A stretch of DNA of 64,000 nucleotides from assembly GCF_009796785.1 (NCBI RefSeq), contig NZ_CP047026.1, positions 372,001 to 436,000 of the forward strand. The letters are read 5' to 3'. The stretch comes from Polaribacter sp. L3A8. Lineage in GTDB: Bacteria > Bacteroidota > Bacteroidia > Flavobacteriales > Flavobacteriaceae. The position numbers were made by a program, and so were the translations under genes. The notes below the pieces were generated by a model. The model saw only the letters and a list, made by a program, of their open reading frames with translations. It was not told the origin of the DNA and did not search any database. Shown here one piece after another: positions 7,634 to 17,436 of this stretch. The first letter of the stretch is position 1. Each line of letters begins with the position of its first letter.

Positions 7634-10600
7634 ATGAAAATAAGATTACTATGTACTATATGTTTGTTTTTGAGCATAACTTTATTTGCTCAAAACACTA
7701 CTTACATTCCTGACGACAATTTTGAACAAGCTTTAATTGATGCTGGTATTGATGATATATTAGATGATTATGTATTAACCAGTAATATTGAAAATTTAAC
7801 GGAACTAAATATTCAATCTAAAGGAATTGTTGATATCACAGGTATTTCTGGTTTTGAAAATCTTGAAATTCTAAATTGTGCTTATAACCAAATTGTAACA
7901 TTAGATTTGACTAGTAATTTAAAATTAACAAATTTAAATTGTAAACATGCTGCAATTGAAGAACTAATAATTACTAGCAATATTCAATTACTTGATTTAG
8001 ATGCAAGTAATAATGAATTACTTAGTTTAGATATAAGCGGCAATGTTAATATACAGAAAATTGACATTAATGATGCGAGTCTTTATACCGGAGGTAATAA
8101 ATTAACAGAACTAGATGTTAGTAACAATTTAGAACTTACTACGCTAAATTGTTCTGCAAATAATATTACTAATTTAGATGTAAGTAAAAACACAAAAATG
8201 ATTTCATTAAGTTGTGCTTATAATCCACTACAAAATTTAAATGTTAAAAATGGTAATAATAAAAACTTTACTTTTTTTAGTTCTTATTGGTCACAAGTAT
8301 CTTGTATTAAAGTAGATGATGCAGAATGGAGTAGCACAAATTGGTCTGCTAGGACTACAAATAGTGGTTTTAGTGAATTTTGTAGTGATGGAGGAAACAC
8401 TAAAATTAATGATAATAATTTAGAACAAGCTCTAATAGATTTAGGTCATGACAGTATTGGTGAGTTAGATGGTTTTGTGCCAACAGAAGAAATTGTTAAT
8501 ATCACTGATTTAGATTTATCTAATAGAAACATAAAACATATAGCAGGTTTAAAAGCTTTTACTTCTTTAAAAAATTTAAATTTATCTAATAATATAATGG
8601 ATTATGAATGTCAAGTACAAATGTCTTTGTATTTTAATAGTTATATAATTGAAAAATTAGATGTTTCAAATAATCTTCTAACAGGTTGTTTTAAAGTAAG
8701 TGGATGGGCTAATCTAAAAGAGTTTAATTGCGCTAACAATCAATTATCTTCAATATTATTACAAGAAGATAGTAATCTAGAAAAGCTTACATGTAATAAT
8801 AATTTACTAACTGCAATCGATGTATCTAAAACCTATAAGCTTGAAACATTATCGATTAGTGATAATCCAATATCTCAATTAAATATCACAAACAATACAG
8901 AGTTAAAAACACTTGACGTATCAAATTGTGGTTTAAATAACATCAATACAACTAACAACACAAAATTAGAGTCATTTTATCTAAATAACAATTCTATAGA
9001 TATTATTGATGTATCTAAAAATTTAAATATTAAAGATTTAAGAGTAAATAATAATCAAATACAAGAATTAGATATATCTAAGCATCAAAATTTAATTAGA
9101 TTATTTGCCTCAGATAATAAATTAACAAATGTAAATATTAAAAATGGTAATAATATAAACATATCAAATGTAAATTTAAAATTATCAAACAACCCAAACT
9201 TAACCTGTATTCAAGTAGATAACCAACAATATAGTTTAGATAACTGGATTTTTATAGATGCACAAACAGGTTTTAGCGAAGACTGTTCTCAAAACGATGC
9301 TGTTTCTAATTACTATACAACAGTGCCAGATACTGATTTTGAAAAAGTATTAATATACTATAACATTGATGATGTAGTTGATGGTAAATTTATTACTAAA
9401 AATGCTTACTATATAACAGAAATAATTACTGATATACAAACTAATGGAGAGGATTTAAGACCTATAGATTTAAAAGGTATAGAAGCACTTAAATCTTTGA
9501 AAAAGTTACAATGTGGTAGTTATCGACTAGAAAGAATAGATTTAAGCAAAAATTTAGCCCTAGAAGAAATAAATATAGATGGAAAAGTTACAGAATTAGA
9601 TGTAAGCAATCTTGTCAATTTAAAAAAATTATATTGTGATAATGGAGAATTAACCAGTTTAAATTTGGCTGGGGCAATTAATTTAGAAATACTTCAAACT
9701 CAAGGAAATCAACTTACAACTATAGATGTTTCAACAAATACTAAATTAACTTGGTTAAATGTTAGTAATAACCAATTAACTAATATAAATGTAACTAATA
9801 ATACAGCTTTACAAACTTTTGCTTGTTATGATAATGAAATTGAATATTTATATTTAGGTCAGCTAGAAAATTTGATAAATTTTTCTGCTCAAAGAAATAA
9901 TCTAAAATATCTAAATATAAAGAATGGAGGCAATAAAACAATGAGTGATTTTTACGTTAAAGAAAATCCAAATTTAAGCTGTATACAAGTTGATGATGAA
10001 GCATGGAGTTCTGCTTATTGGGCTAGTACTAAAGACGATATAGCCAGTTTTAGTAATGAATGTTCTGCTATAGATTTGCCTATAAATGTAGAAGGTATGT
10101 GGAATGATCCTTCAAATTGGGCGAGTGGAGTAGTACCAACAGCAACAGACAATGTTGTCATTCCTTCAGGTACAACGTTACAAATTAGTGCAGATATTTC
10201 TGAAATTAACTCTTTAGAAAATGACGGAACCATTGTTATTAGCCCTACTTTTTCTTTAAAATCTAAAAGTAATATGGTTAACAACGGTACTATTGTTATG
10301 GATTCTAATGCTGATGATAGTTCAGTATTATTTATCGTAGGAACTTCTACAGGAGAAGTTAAATACACTCGTGGAGGCTTAAAAGCAAACAAATGGAGTT
10401 TAGTGACTCCGCCTGTTTTTGGTCAAAAAATTAAAGAATTTGCAATAGATGTTACTAATGATATTCGTAAAAATACTACAGTAACTCCAAATAAATATGC
10501 TATTGGTTTTTATGATGATTCAAATTCTGGAGGAACAAAATGGGGATATTACACAGAAAATGTAGATGAAAACTTATCATTTACTGCAGGAGAGAGTTAT

Positions 10601-11653
10601 GCAATTTCTAGAAACACAGACGGTGCTGTAAGTTTTACAGGAACTTTAACTACCAATAATTTAGATAAAATGTTAAAACCGGGAGAATGGAATGCTATTG
10701 GTAATCCTTTTACAACTTATTATCCTGCAAATAAAAATAGTAGTACTAGTTTTTTAAATGACAATTATGCTATTTTAGATGATAATTTTAAAGGTTTGTA
10801 TGTTTGGGATACTACTCAAAATAAATATGTAATTGTTAGTGAGTTAGATCTCCAAAATCGATCATTTACACCTGGTCAAGGTTTTTTTATAAAAGTAAAA
10901 GCAGATGCCAATAAAATTGAGTTTAAAGAAGCAAAACGTAGTATAAAACCAACAACAGGTAATACTGGTTTTAGTAAAAGAGAAAACAGCTATATAAAAT
11001 TGTTGGCTAATAATGGTGTAAATACAGTTGCTACAGATATTAAGTTTTTTAATAATGCAACTACTGGTTTTGATATTGGTTTTGATATTGGGAATTTTGA
11101 TAGCTCTTTCGATTTATATACGCACTTAGTAGATAAAAGTAATACAAATAATTATACAATTCAATCGTTACCTATTCATAATGAAGAAAAAGTTATTATA
11201 CCACTAGGTTTATCAGCAAAAGATACCGAAGTAATATTTTCTTCTTTCCATAATAGTCTACCAGAAGATACAACTTTAGTGTTAGAAGATAGAAAATATG
11301 AAACATTTACAGATATTACAGATGAGGGCAGTACTTATAAAATTTCCGTGAAAGATGCTATTTTAAGTAATAGATTTTATCTACATGTTAATTATTCAAA
11401 AGCTGCTTTAAGTTTAGAAAATTCAACTATAAATGCAATTCAAATTTATGCAAATAACAAAACACTTTTTGTAAAAGGATTAAAGAATAAGTTTTATTTA
11501 GAGTTGTATAATCTTTTAGGGCAAAATGTTTTTAAAATGACAATGAATAAGGATCAAGAAATAAAATTACCAAAGTCAATCAAACAAGGTGTTTATAGTG
11601 TAAAATTAAGTTCTAGTACCAATGTTGTTACAAAAAATATTATAATCGAATAA
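7634..11653 (+). CDS. giant leucine-rich-repeat T9SS type A surface protein
   Basis: About 1339 residues from the ATG at 7634, which gives a signal peptide (MKIRLLCTICLFLSITLFAQ); an upstream in-frame ATG at 7586 would precede it with an unneeded hydrophobic lead. Three homologous modules follow, each opening with a D-x-x-F/L-E-x-x-LI motif (IPDDNFEQALIDAGIDD, INDNNLEQALIDLGHDS, VPDTDFEKVLIYYNIDD). Each continues with about 20-residue leucine-rich repeats of the pattern LDVSNN..L..L.C..N.LT, and each ends with NIKNG-N ... CIQVD..W. A beta-rich region (about residues 800-1250) and a type A sorting domain follow (LYNLLGQNVFKM ... GVYSVKL ... KNIIIE). This architecture points to surface adhesion or glycan/protein binding; the ligand is unknown. 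Confidence 0.9.
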   Translation: MKIRLLCTICLFLSITLFAQNTTYIPDDNFEQALIDAGIDDILDDYVLTSNIENLTELNIQSKGIVDITGISGFENLEILNCAYNQIVTLDLTSNLKLTNLNCKHAAIEELIITSNIQLLDLDASNNELLSLDISGNVNIQKIDINDASLYTGGNKLTELDVSNNLELTTLNCSANNITNLDVSKNTKMISLSCAYNPLQNLNVKNGNNKNFTFFSSYWSQVSCIKVDDAEWSSTNWSARTTNSGFSEFCSDGGNTKINDNNLEQALIDLGHDSIGELDGFVPTEEIVNITDLDLSNRNIKHIAGLKAFTSLKNLNLSNNIMDYECQVQMSLYFNSYIIEKLDVSNNLLTGCFKVSGWANLKEFNCANNQLSSILLQEDSNLEKLTCNNNLLTAIDVSKTYKLETLSISDNPISQLNITNNTELKTLDVSNCGLNNINTTNNTKLESFYLNNNSIDIIDVSKNLNIKDLRVNNNQIQELDISKHQNLIRLFASDNKLTNVNIKNGNNINISNVNLKLSNNPNLTCIQVDNQQYSLDNWIFIDAQTGFSEDCSQNDAVSNYYTTVPDTDFEKVLIYYNIDDVVDGKFITKNAYYITEIITDIQTNGEDLRPIDLKGIEALKSLKKLQCGSYRLERIDLSKNLALEEINIDGKVTELDVSNLVNLKKLYCDNGELTSLNLAGAINLEILQTQGNQLTTIDVSTNTKLTWLNVSNNQLTNINVTNNTALQTFACYDNEIEYLYLGQLENLINFSAQRNNLKYLNIKNGGNKTMSDFYVKENPNLSCIQVDDEAWSSAYWASTKDDIASFSNECSAIDLPINVEGMWNDPSNWASGVVPTATDNVVIPSGTTLQISADISEINSLENDGTIVISPTFSLKSKSNMVNNGTIVMDSNADDSSVLFIVGTSTGEVKYTRGGLKANKWSLVTPPVFGQKIKEFAIDVTNDIRKNTTVTPNKYAIGFYDDSNSGGTKWGYYTENVDENLSFTAGESYAISRNTDGAVSFTGTLTTNNLDKMLKPGEWNAIGNPFTTYYPANKNSSTSFLNDNYAILDDNFKGLYVWDTTQNKYVIVSELDLQNRSFTPGQGFFIKVKADANKIEFKEAKRSIKPTTGNTGFSKRENSYIKLLANNGVNTVATDIKFFNNATTGFDIGFDIGNFDSSFDLYTHLVDKSNTNNYTIQSLPIHNEEKVIIPLGLSAKDTEVIFSSFHNSLPEDTTLVLEDRKYETFTDITDEGSTYKISVKDAILSNRFYLHVNYSKAALSLENSTINAIQIYANNKTLFVKGLKNKFYLELYNLLGQNVFKMTMNKDQEIKLPKSIKQGVYSVKLSSSTNVVTKNIIIE

Positions 11654-11662
11654 TTAAGAATT

Positions 11663-11809
11663 ATGGAAAATATATCAAGAAAAGAAGCCATAAAAAAAAT
11701 AGGAAATTATAGCAAATATGCAGTATTAACTGCAATAGGAACGTATATAATTTTGTCTCCAAAAAAAGCACAAGCTGCAAGTCCAGAGCCTTTAGGAACC
11801 GGTTTTTAA
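11663..11809 (+). CDS. 48-residue conserved small protein downstream of T9SS cargo
   Basis: An open frame from ATG 11663 to TAA 11807 encodes 48 residues: a charged start (MENISRKEAIKKIGNY), a hydrophobic stretch (YAVLTAIGTYIILSP), KKAQAA, then a short Pro/Gly tail ending PLGTGF. It begins 9 bases after the LRR protein stop and ends just before a strong terminator, so it is the last gene of that transcript. I recall similar ISRKEALKKMG...LNP..AQA peptides after other flavobacterial T9SS proteins, and the layout (basic segment, hydrophobic core, AQA-like site) resembles a Tat-less signal sequence with almost nothing after it. Function is unknown. Small size leaves some doubt. Confidence 0.7.
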   Translation: MENISRKEAIKKIGNYSKYAVLTAIGTYIILSPKKAQAASPEPLGTGF

Positions 11810-11823
11810 AGTTATTAAAATAA

Positions 11824-11853
11824 AAAAAGAGTTAACTTAGGTTAACTCTTTTT
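11824..11853. terminator. bidirectional intrinsic terminator
   Basis: Perfect 13-bp stem AAAAAGAGTTAAC / GTTAACTCTTTTT with loop TTAG. It lies between the 48-residue peptide gene (+) and porX (-), so it can serve both converging transcripts through its U-rich arms. Confidence 0.85.
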
Positions 11854-11918
11854 GTTTTACTGTAAAAACAAGCTATAGAAATCATAAGATTTTAATGGTT
11901 TGTTATAAATATATATTT

Positions 11919-13466
11919 CTATTTAGGACTATAAACTGCACATGGAATAATCATTTCCTCTAAAGAAACGCCACCGTGTTGATACGTGTTTTTATAGTAT
12001 TTTACAAAGTGATTAAAGTTGTTTGGATAGGCAAAAAATAAGTCTTCTTTTGCAAAAACAAAAGAACTATTCATTGCTATCGTTGGTAAAAAAATATCTT
12101 TCGGGTTTCTTACAGCATATACATCTTTGTCTTCGTATGTAAGGCTTTTACCAGTCTTGTAACGAAGGTTTGCACTAATGTTTTTATCGCCAATTACTTT
12201 TGTTGGGTGTTTACAATTAATGGTTCCGTGATCTGTGGTAATAATTAATTTCTGCCCTAATTGTTGTGCTTTTTGTATAACTTCAAACAAAGGAGAGTTT
12301 TTAAACCAGCTCAATGTAAGGCTTCTATAAGCTTTGTCATCTCCTGCCAATTCTTTTATTACTTCCATTTCTGTTTTAGAGTGTGATAGCATATCAACAA
12401 AATTATACACCACTGCCGTTAAGTCGTTTTGTTTTGTTCCGTTGTAATTATCGGCTAAATCTTTACCGTTTTTTAGGTTGGTAATCTTATAATATTCGTG
12501 TGTAATATTTAAACCTAAACGTTTTATTTGTGCTGATAAAAAGTCGTTTTCATACAGATTCATACCACCTTCATCAGTATCGTTTTTCCAAAAATTTGGA
12601 TGACGTTTTTCCATTTCAGAAGGCATTAAGCCAGAAAAAATGGCATTTCTAGCGTATTGTGTTGCCGTTGGTAGAATAGAAAAATAAGAATATTCTTCGT
12701 CTTTTTTGTAATGATTATTAATTAATGGTTCTAAAATTCGGTATTGATCGTAACGTAAATTATCAATAACCACCCATAAAACACCTTGGTCTTTGTTTAA
12801 TTGTGGTACTACATAATCTTTAAATAAGGTATGAGAAAAGGTAGGCTTGTCATGTGCTGTTAAATAATCTTCATAATTTTTTTTGATAAATTTAAAAAAC
12901 TGACTATTGGCTTCTTGTTTCTGACTTTCTAGAATTCCTAACATTCCTGGGTCACTAATATTTTCTAATTCTAGTTCCCAATGCACCAATTTTTTGTATA
13001 ATTCAATCCATTCTTCATAAGAATTTACCATGGCCAAATCCATAGAAATTTTTCTAAATTCTTGCTGATAACTAGACGTTGTTTTTTCGGATACCAAACG
13101 TGAGTGATCTAAGTTCTTTTTTAAACTTAATAAAATCTGACTTGGGTTTACTGGTTTTATCAAATAATCGGCAATTTTAGAACCAATTGCTTCTTCCATT
13201 ATATATTCTTCTTCACTTTTAGTAATCATTACTACAGGCAAATTTGCTTGTTTTTGTTTAATTTCTGCAAGTGTATCTAAGCCAGTTAAACCAGGCATAT
13301 TTTCATCTAAAAAAACGATATCAAAATTTTGTTCTCCCACTAAATCAATAGCATCTGCACCGTTTGTACAAGTAGTTACTTTGTAATTTTTACGTTCTAA
13401 AAAAAGAATGTGAGGTTTTAATAATTCTATCTCATCATCAACCCATAAAATTTGGATACTGCTCAT
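11919..13466 (-). CDS. porX: PorX: response regulator with PglZ-type effector domain (T9SS regulator)
   Basis: 515 residues. Residues 1-125 form a receiver domain: acidic pocket Asp10-Asp11, phospho-acceptor Asp54 in FLDENMPG, and the conserved Lys in YLIKPVN. Residues from about 200 to the end form an alkaline-phosphatase-like PglZ domain (WVVIDNLRYDQYR, PTATQYARNAIFSG, KLIITTDHGTINC, QHGGVSLEEMIIP) with metal ligands typical of PorX. In Porphyromonas gingivalis PorX acts with PorY and SigP to activate T9SS genes and its effector cleaves oligonucleotides. Length is close to P. gingivalis PorX (about 518). The presence of two giant T9SS cargo genes upstream is consistent with this. The partner porY is not in the window. 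Confidence 0.95.
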   Translation of the reverse strand: MSSIQILWVDDEIELLKPHILFLERKNYKVTTCTNGADAIDLVGEQNFDIVFLDENMPGLTGLDTLAEIKQKQANLPVVMITKSEEEYIMEEAIGSKIADYLIKPVNPSQILLSLKKNLDHSRLVSEKTTSSYQQEFRKISMDLAMVNSYEEWIELYKKLVHWELELENISDPGMLGILESQKQEANSQFFKFIKKNYEDYLTAHDKPTFSHTLFKDYVVPQLNKDQGVLWVVIDNLRYDQYRILEPLINNHYKKDEEYSYFSILPTATQYARNAIFSGLMPSEMEKRHPNFWKNDTDEGGMNLYENDFLSAQIKRLGLNITHEYYKITNLKNGKDLADNYNGTKQNDLTAVVYNFVDMLSHSKTEMEVIKELAGDDKAYRSLTLSWFKNSPLFEVIQKAQQLGQKLIITTDHGTINCKHPTKVIGDKNISANLRYKTGKSLTYEDKDVYAVRNPKDIFLPTIAMNSSFVFAKEDLFFAYPNNFNHFVKYYKNTYQHGGVSLEEMIIPCAVYSPK

Positions 13467-13678
13467 ATTTCGTTTGTAATTTTAACATTTAACGATAAAA
13501 GTAACCAATTGTTATACCTTTTTTGTTTTAAAAGTGATAAAATATTGCCAATTTTGTTTTTTCATATAATTGATATATTCTCATTTTTTTTTAACAAATA
13601 AAATTGATCTTCTTAATTTAAAAAAAAGCTTCTTTTTTCTAATGATAATGGCTTTTAAAAAAATCTAAAACTATAAAT

Positions 13679-13709
13679 TTGTCAATTCGTGGCATTAATT
13701 TGTATTTTG
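13679..13709 (+). promoter_or_regulatory. candidate promoter of HD-domain gene
   Basis: TTG (13679-13681), about 21 bases, then TATTTTG (13703-13709), one base short of the TAnnTTTG consensus. It lies 27 bases before the TTG start codon of the HD gene and supports that start, since there is no upstream ATG in frame. Confidence 0.4.
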
Positions 13710-13735
13710 CCATAGATTGATAAATAAAGCTCCTT

Positions 13736-14959
13736 TTGAAGAAAAAAAAACATAATAAATTAAAGATATTAAACGATCCTATTTACGGATTTATACAAAT
13801 ACCAAATACTTTAATTTTTGATTTAATAGAACATCCTTATTTTCAGCGTTTAAGAAGAATTGCTCAAATGGGTTTTTCTAATTTAGTGTATCCAGGTGCA
13901 AATCACACCCGTTTTCACCACGCAATTGGTTGCATGCATTTAATGCAGAAAGCAGTAAGAGTTTTACGTTTTAAACAGATAGAAATTTCTAATGAGGAAG
14001 AAAACGCTGTTTATATCGCTATTTTATTACACGATATTGGTCATGGATCATTTTCGCATGCTTTAGAACATAGTATCGTAAATGGTATTTCTCATGAAGA
14101 AATCTCTTTAAAATTTATGAGAAAGTTAAACGATGAGTTTAACGGAAAATTAGATTTGGCAATAGAAATTTTTGAAGGTAGGTATCATAGAAAATTTCTT
14201 TGCAAGTTAATTTCTAGTCAATTAGATATTGATCGATTAGATTATTTAAAAAGAGACAGCTTTTATACAGGTGTTACAGAGGGTAATATTTCTTCAGACA
14301 GGTTAATAGCCATGATGAATGTAAAAGATGATGAGTTAGTTATAGAAGGAAAAGGTATTTATTCTGTAGAAAACTTTTTAATTGCGAGACGTTTAATGTA
14401 TTGGCAAGTGTATTTACATAAAACAGGTTTAGTGGCAGAAAACATGCTAGTAAATGTTTTAAAAAGAGCGAAAGAATTAGCAGAAAAAGGAGAGGTTTTA
14501 TTCGCAAGTACTTCTTTAGGTTATTTCTTGTACAACAAAATATCGCAAGAAAATTTTACAGATGAAACTCTAGAAATGTTCTCTAAATTAGATGATTATG
14601 ATGTAATGTCTGCTATAAAAGAATGGACCAATCATAGTGATAAAGTTTTATCTTTATTATCTAAAATGATTGTAGATAGAAAATTGTTACGCATAGAAAT
14701 ACAGCAAGATGCTTTTAAAGAAAGTTATTTAGATAAAAAATTAAATAAGGTTACTAAAAAGTTTCAGATTACATCAGAAGAAAGTAATTACTTTGTTTTT
14801 TCACAGCAAATAAGTAACCAAGCTTATAGTACAAATAAACCTATTTATATCTTAAATAAAAAAGGAAAATTAATGGATATTGCAAAAGCATCAGATCAAT
14901 TAAATCTGCTAGCGCTTACAAATCCTGTCGTAAAATATTTTATTTGTTATCCAAAGTAA
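13736..14959 (+). CDS. HD-domain phosphohydrolase (dGTPase/SAMHD1-like)
   Basis: 407 residues starting at TTG 13736; no ATG exists near the conserved N-terminus KLKILNDPIYGFIQIP, so the TTG start is well supported. The metal site is complete: His61 in RFHHAIG, His99-Asp100 in LLHDIGHG and a later Asp in QLDIDRLDYLKRD. This matches the COG1078 family of HD enzymes, close to deoxynucleotide triphosphohydrolases, which cleave dNTPs to nucleoside and triphosphate; the exact substrate in Bacteroidota is not established. It ends 46 bases before lpxD and may read into it, but the -7 box before lpxD suggests a separate start. Confidence 0.88.
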   Translation: MKKKKHNKLKILNDPIYGFIQIPNTLIFDLIEHPYFQRLRRIAQMGFSNLVYPGANHTRFHHAIGCMHLMQKAVRVLRFKQIEISNEEENAVYIAILLHDIGHGSFSHALEHSIVNGISHEEISLKFMRKLNDEFNGKLDLAIEIFEGRYHRKFLCKLISSQLDIDRLDYLKRDSFYTGVTEGNISSDRLIAMMNVKDDELVIEGKGIYSVENFLIARRLMYWQVYLHKTGLVAENMLVNVLKRAKELAEKGEVLFASTSLGYFLYNKISQENFTDETLEMFSKLDDYDVMSAIKEWTNHSDKVLSLLSKMIVDRKLLRIEIQQDAFKESYLDKKLNKVTKKFQITSEESNYFVFSQQISNQAYSTNKPIYILNKKGKLMDIAKASDQLNLLALTNPVVKYFICYPK

Positions 14960-14991
14960 TAAGGATATTAGCCAAATCGTTATAATTTTTA

Positions 14992-14999
14992 TATTTTTG
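14992..14999 (+). promoter_or_regulatory. -7 promoter box before lpxD
   Basis: TATTTTTG matches TAnnTTTG and ends 6 bases before the lpxD ATG at 15006, so a transcript starting here would be nearly leaderless. No TTG is found at the expected -33 distance, which lowers confidence. Confidence 0.4.
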
Positions 15000-15005
15000 C
15001 CTTTA

Positions 15006-16049
15006 ATGAAATTTACAGCACAAAAAATAGCAGAGATTTTAGAAGGTGATGTCATTGGAAACCCCAATGTAGAAGTTTCTAAATTAACTAAAATAGAAGA
15101 AGGAGAAAAAGGTTCTTTAACCTTTCTTTCTAATCCAAAATACAATTCTTTTTTATACAAAACAAATGCTTCAGTTGTTATTGTTAATAAGACTTTTCTG
15201 CCAGAAAAGGAATTTAACGCAACACTGATAAAAGTAGAAAATGCGTACGAAGCCTTTTCTCAAATATTAGCATTTTATAATGATATAAAAAATAATAAGA
15301 CAGGTAGAGAAGTACCACATTTTATTTCAGATTCAGCAAAAATTGGTGAAAATGAATATATTGGTGCCTTCTCATATATAGGAGAAAATGTGGTTCTTGG
15401 AGAAAATGTAAAAATTTATCCAAATGCGTACATTGGTGATAATGCTTTAATAGGTAATAATTGTGTAATCTTTTCTGGTGTAAAAATATATTCTGAAACC
15501 GTAATAGGGAATAATTGTAAAATACATTCAGGTAGTATTATTGGAGCAGATGGCTTTGGTTTTGCTCCAAATAAAAACGGAGAATATAAAGCAATACCAC
15601 AAATAGGTAATGTTATTATAGAAGATAACGTAGATATTGGATCTGCCTGTACTATAGATAGAGCTACCATGGGATCTACTATTATACGTAAAGGCGTTAA
15701 ATTAGATAACCAAATACAAGTTGCTCATAATGTAGAGATTGGAAAAAATACTGTAATTGCTGCTCAAACAGGAATTGCGGGTTCAACCAAAATTGGTGAA
15801 AATTGTATGATTGGTGGACAAGTAGGGTTTGTTGGTCATATTACTGTAGGTAATTATGTGAAAATTTTAGCCCAAGCAGGTATCTCAAAAAATTTAAAAG
15901 ATAATGAGGTTGTAAACGGATCACCAGCATTTAAAATACAAGATTTTAATAAAAGTTCTGTCTATTTTAGAAATTTACCTAAAATGGCCTCGAAAATTAA
16001 CAATATAGAAAAAGAGTTGAAGACTCAAAAATCAATCATAAATGAGTAA
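15006..16049 (+). CDS. lpxD: UDP-3-O-acylglucosamine N-acyltransferase LpxD
   Basis: Third step of lipid A synthesis: transfers a 3-hydroxyacyl chain from ACP to the 2-amino group of UDP-3-O-acyl-glucosamine. From the ATG at 15006 (a TTG three codons upstream lies inside the -7 promoter box) it has 347 residues. The N-terminal LpxD uridine-binding domain is visible (ILEGDVIG ... KIEEGEKGSLTFLSNPKY), then a left-handed beta-helix of hexapeptide repeats (IGENVVLGENVKIYPNAYIG onwards), including the catalytic His region QVAHNVEIGKN. It overlaps lpxC-fabZ by 8 bases, typical of translational coupling. A second LpxD-like gene at 18862 raises the question of which copy is the housekeeping one; this one is the better-placed candidate. 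Confidence 0.92.
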   Translation: MKFTAQKIAEILEGDVIGNPNVEVSKLTKIEEGEKGSLTFLSNPKYNSFLYKTNASVVIVNKTFLPEKEFNATLIKVENAYEAFSQILAFYNDIKNNKTGREVPHFISDSAKIGENEYIGAFSYIGENVVLGENVKIYPNAYIGDNALIGNNCVIFSGVKIYSETVIGNNCKIHSGSIIGADGFGFAPNKNGEYKAIPQIGNVIIEDNVDIGSACTIDRATMGSTIIRKGVKLDNQIQVAHNVEIGKNTVIAAQTGIAGSTKIGENCMIGGQVGFVGHITVGNYVKILAQAGISKNLKDNEVVNGSPAFKIQDFNKSSVYFRNLPKMASKINNIEKELKTQKSIINE

Positions 16050-17433
16050 GAAACAAAAAACGATTCAAAGAGAAGTAAGTTTATCTGGTGTTGGTATTCA
16101 CACTGGTAATACCGTAAAAATGACAATTAAACCTGCACCTATAAATCATGGCTTTGCTTTTAGTAGAGTAGATTTAGAAGGATCACCAATTATAGCGGCA
16201 AAGGCAGAATATGTTGTAAATACACAAAGAGGAACAAACCTAGAAAAAAACGGTGTTCAAATTCAGACTTCAGAGCATGTTTTGGCTGCTGCAGTAGGTT
16301 TAGATATAGACAACCTTTTAATAGAACTAGACTCTTCTGAACCACCAATTATGGATGGTTCTTCTAAATACTTTGTAGAAGCTTTAGAAAAAGCCGGAAT
16401 AGAAGAACAAGATGCAGACATTGAAGAATATGTTGTAAAAGAAATTATATCTTTTAAAGACGATGTTACAGGAAGTGAAATTATTTTAATGCCTTCGGAT
16501 GAATACCAAGTTACAGCTATGGTAGATTTTGGAACTAAAATTTTAGGAACTCAAAATGCAAATCTAGAAAAGATTTCTGATTTTAAAGAAGAAATTGCTG
16601 GCGCAAGAACGTTTAGTTTTTTACATGAAATTGAAATGCTTTTAGAACACGATCTTATTAAAGGTGGTGATTTAAACAACGCTATTGTTTATGTAGACAA
16701 AGAATTGTCTAGCGAAACAATGGAGAAATTAAAAAAAGCATTTAATAAAGAAGACATTACAATTAAGCCAAATGGTATTTTAGACAACCTAACTTTACAT
16801 TGGGCTAATGAAGCCGCAAGACATAAATTATTAGATGTAATTGGAGATTTAGCTTTAGTTGGTATTCGTATTAAAGGAAAAGTAATTGCTAATAAACCAG
16901 GACACTTAATTAATACTCAATTTGCTAAAAAATTAGCAAAAATTATTAAGCTAGAAAAAAGAAACAATGTTCCTTCATATGATTTAAATTTACCTCCATT
17001 ATTAGACATTCATCAAATTATGGAGATTCTTCCTCATAGACCTCCGTTTTTATTGATTGATAGAATTTTAGAGCTTTCTGACAAACATGTAGTTGGAATG
17101 AAGAATGTAACCATGAATGAAAACTTTTTTGTTGGTCACTTTCCAGGTTCACCAGTAATGCCAGGAGTTTTACAAGTAGAAGCTATGGCACAGTGTGGTG
17201 GAGTTCTAGTTTTAAACACCGTTCCAGATCCAGAAAACTATTTAACTTACTTTATGAAAATGGATAAAGTAAAGTTTAAACAAAAAGTTTTACCAGGAGA
17301 TACTATCATTTTTAAATGTGAGTTAATTACACCAATCAGAAGAGGTATCTGTCACATGCAAGCGTATGCTTATGCAAACGGAAAACTAGTTGCAGAAGCA
17401 GAATTAATGGCTCAAATTGCTAGAAAAAAATAA
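16042..17433 (+). CDS. lpxC-fabZ: bifunctional UDP-3-O-acyl-GlcNAc deacetylase / 3-hydroxyacyl-ACP dehydratase (LpxC-FabZ fusion)
   Basis: 463 residues fusing two enzymes, an arrangement characteristic of Bacteroidota. Residues 1 to about 310 are LpxC, the zinc deacetylase committing to lipid A: His79 in SEHVLAAA, and the second zinc/catalytic cluster in LHWANEAARHKLLDVIGD. From about residue 320 comes FabZ, the dehydratase of fatty acid elongation, with His366 in FVGHFPGSPVMPG and Glu380 in LQVEAMAQ. The fusion ties hydroxyacyl-ACP use by lipid A to its use by phospholipid synthesis. It is flanked by lpxD (overlapping) and lpxA (3-base gap), so one operon. Confidence 0.97.
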   Translation: MSKKQKTIQREVSLSGVGIHTGNTVKMTIKPAPINHGFAFSRVDLEGSPIIAAKAEYVVNTQRGTNLEKNGVQIQTSEHVLAAAVGLDIDNLLIELDSSEPPIMDGSSKYFVEALEKAGIEEQDADIEEYVVKEIISFKDDVTGSEIILMPSDEYQVTAMVDFGTKILGTQNANLEKISDFKEEIAGARTFSFLHEIEMLLEHDLIKGGDLNNAIVYVDKELSSETMEKLKKAFNKEDITIKPNGILDNLTLHWANEAARHKLLDVIGDLALVGIRIKGKVIANKPGHLINTQFAKKLAKIIKLEKRNNVPSYDLNLPPLLDIHQIMEILPHRPPFLLIDRILELSDKHVVGMKNVTMNENFFVGHFPGSPVMPGVLQVEAMAQCGGVLVLNTVPDPENYLTYFMKMDKVKFKQKVLPGDTIIFKCELITPIRRGICHMQAYAYANGKLVAEAELMAQIARKK

Positions 17434-17436
17434 ACT

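Noticed and set aside
10015..10392. 125-codon open frame on the - strand inside the LRR protein gene
   Set aside because: Antisense to a long, well-supported coding region and without recognisable domains.
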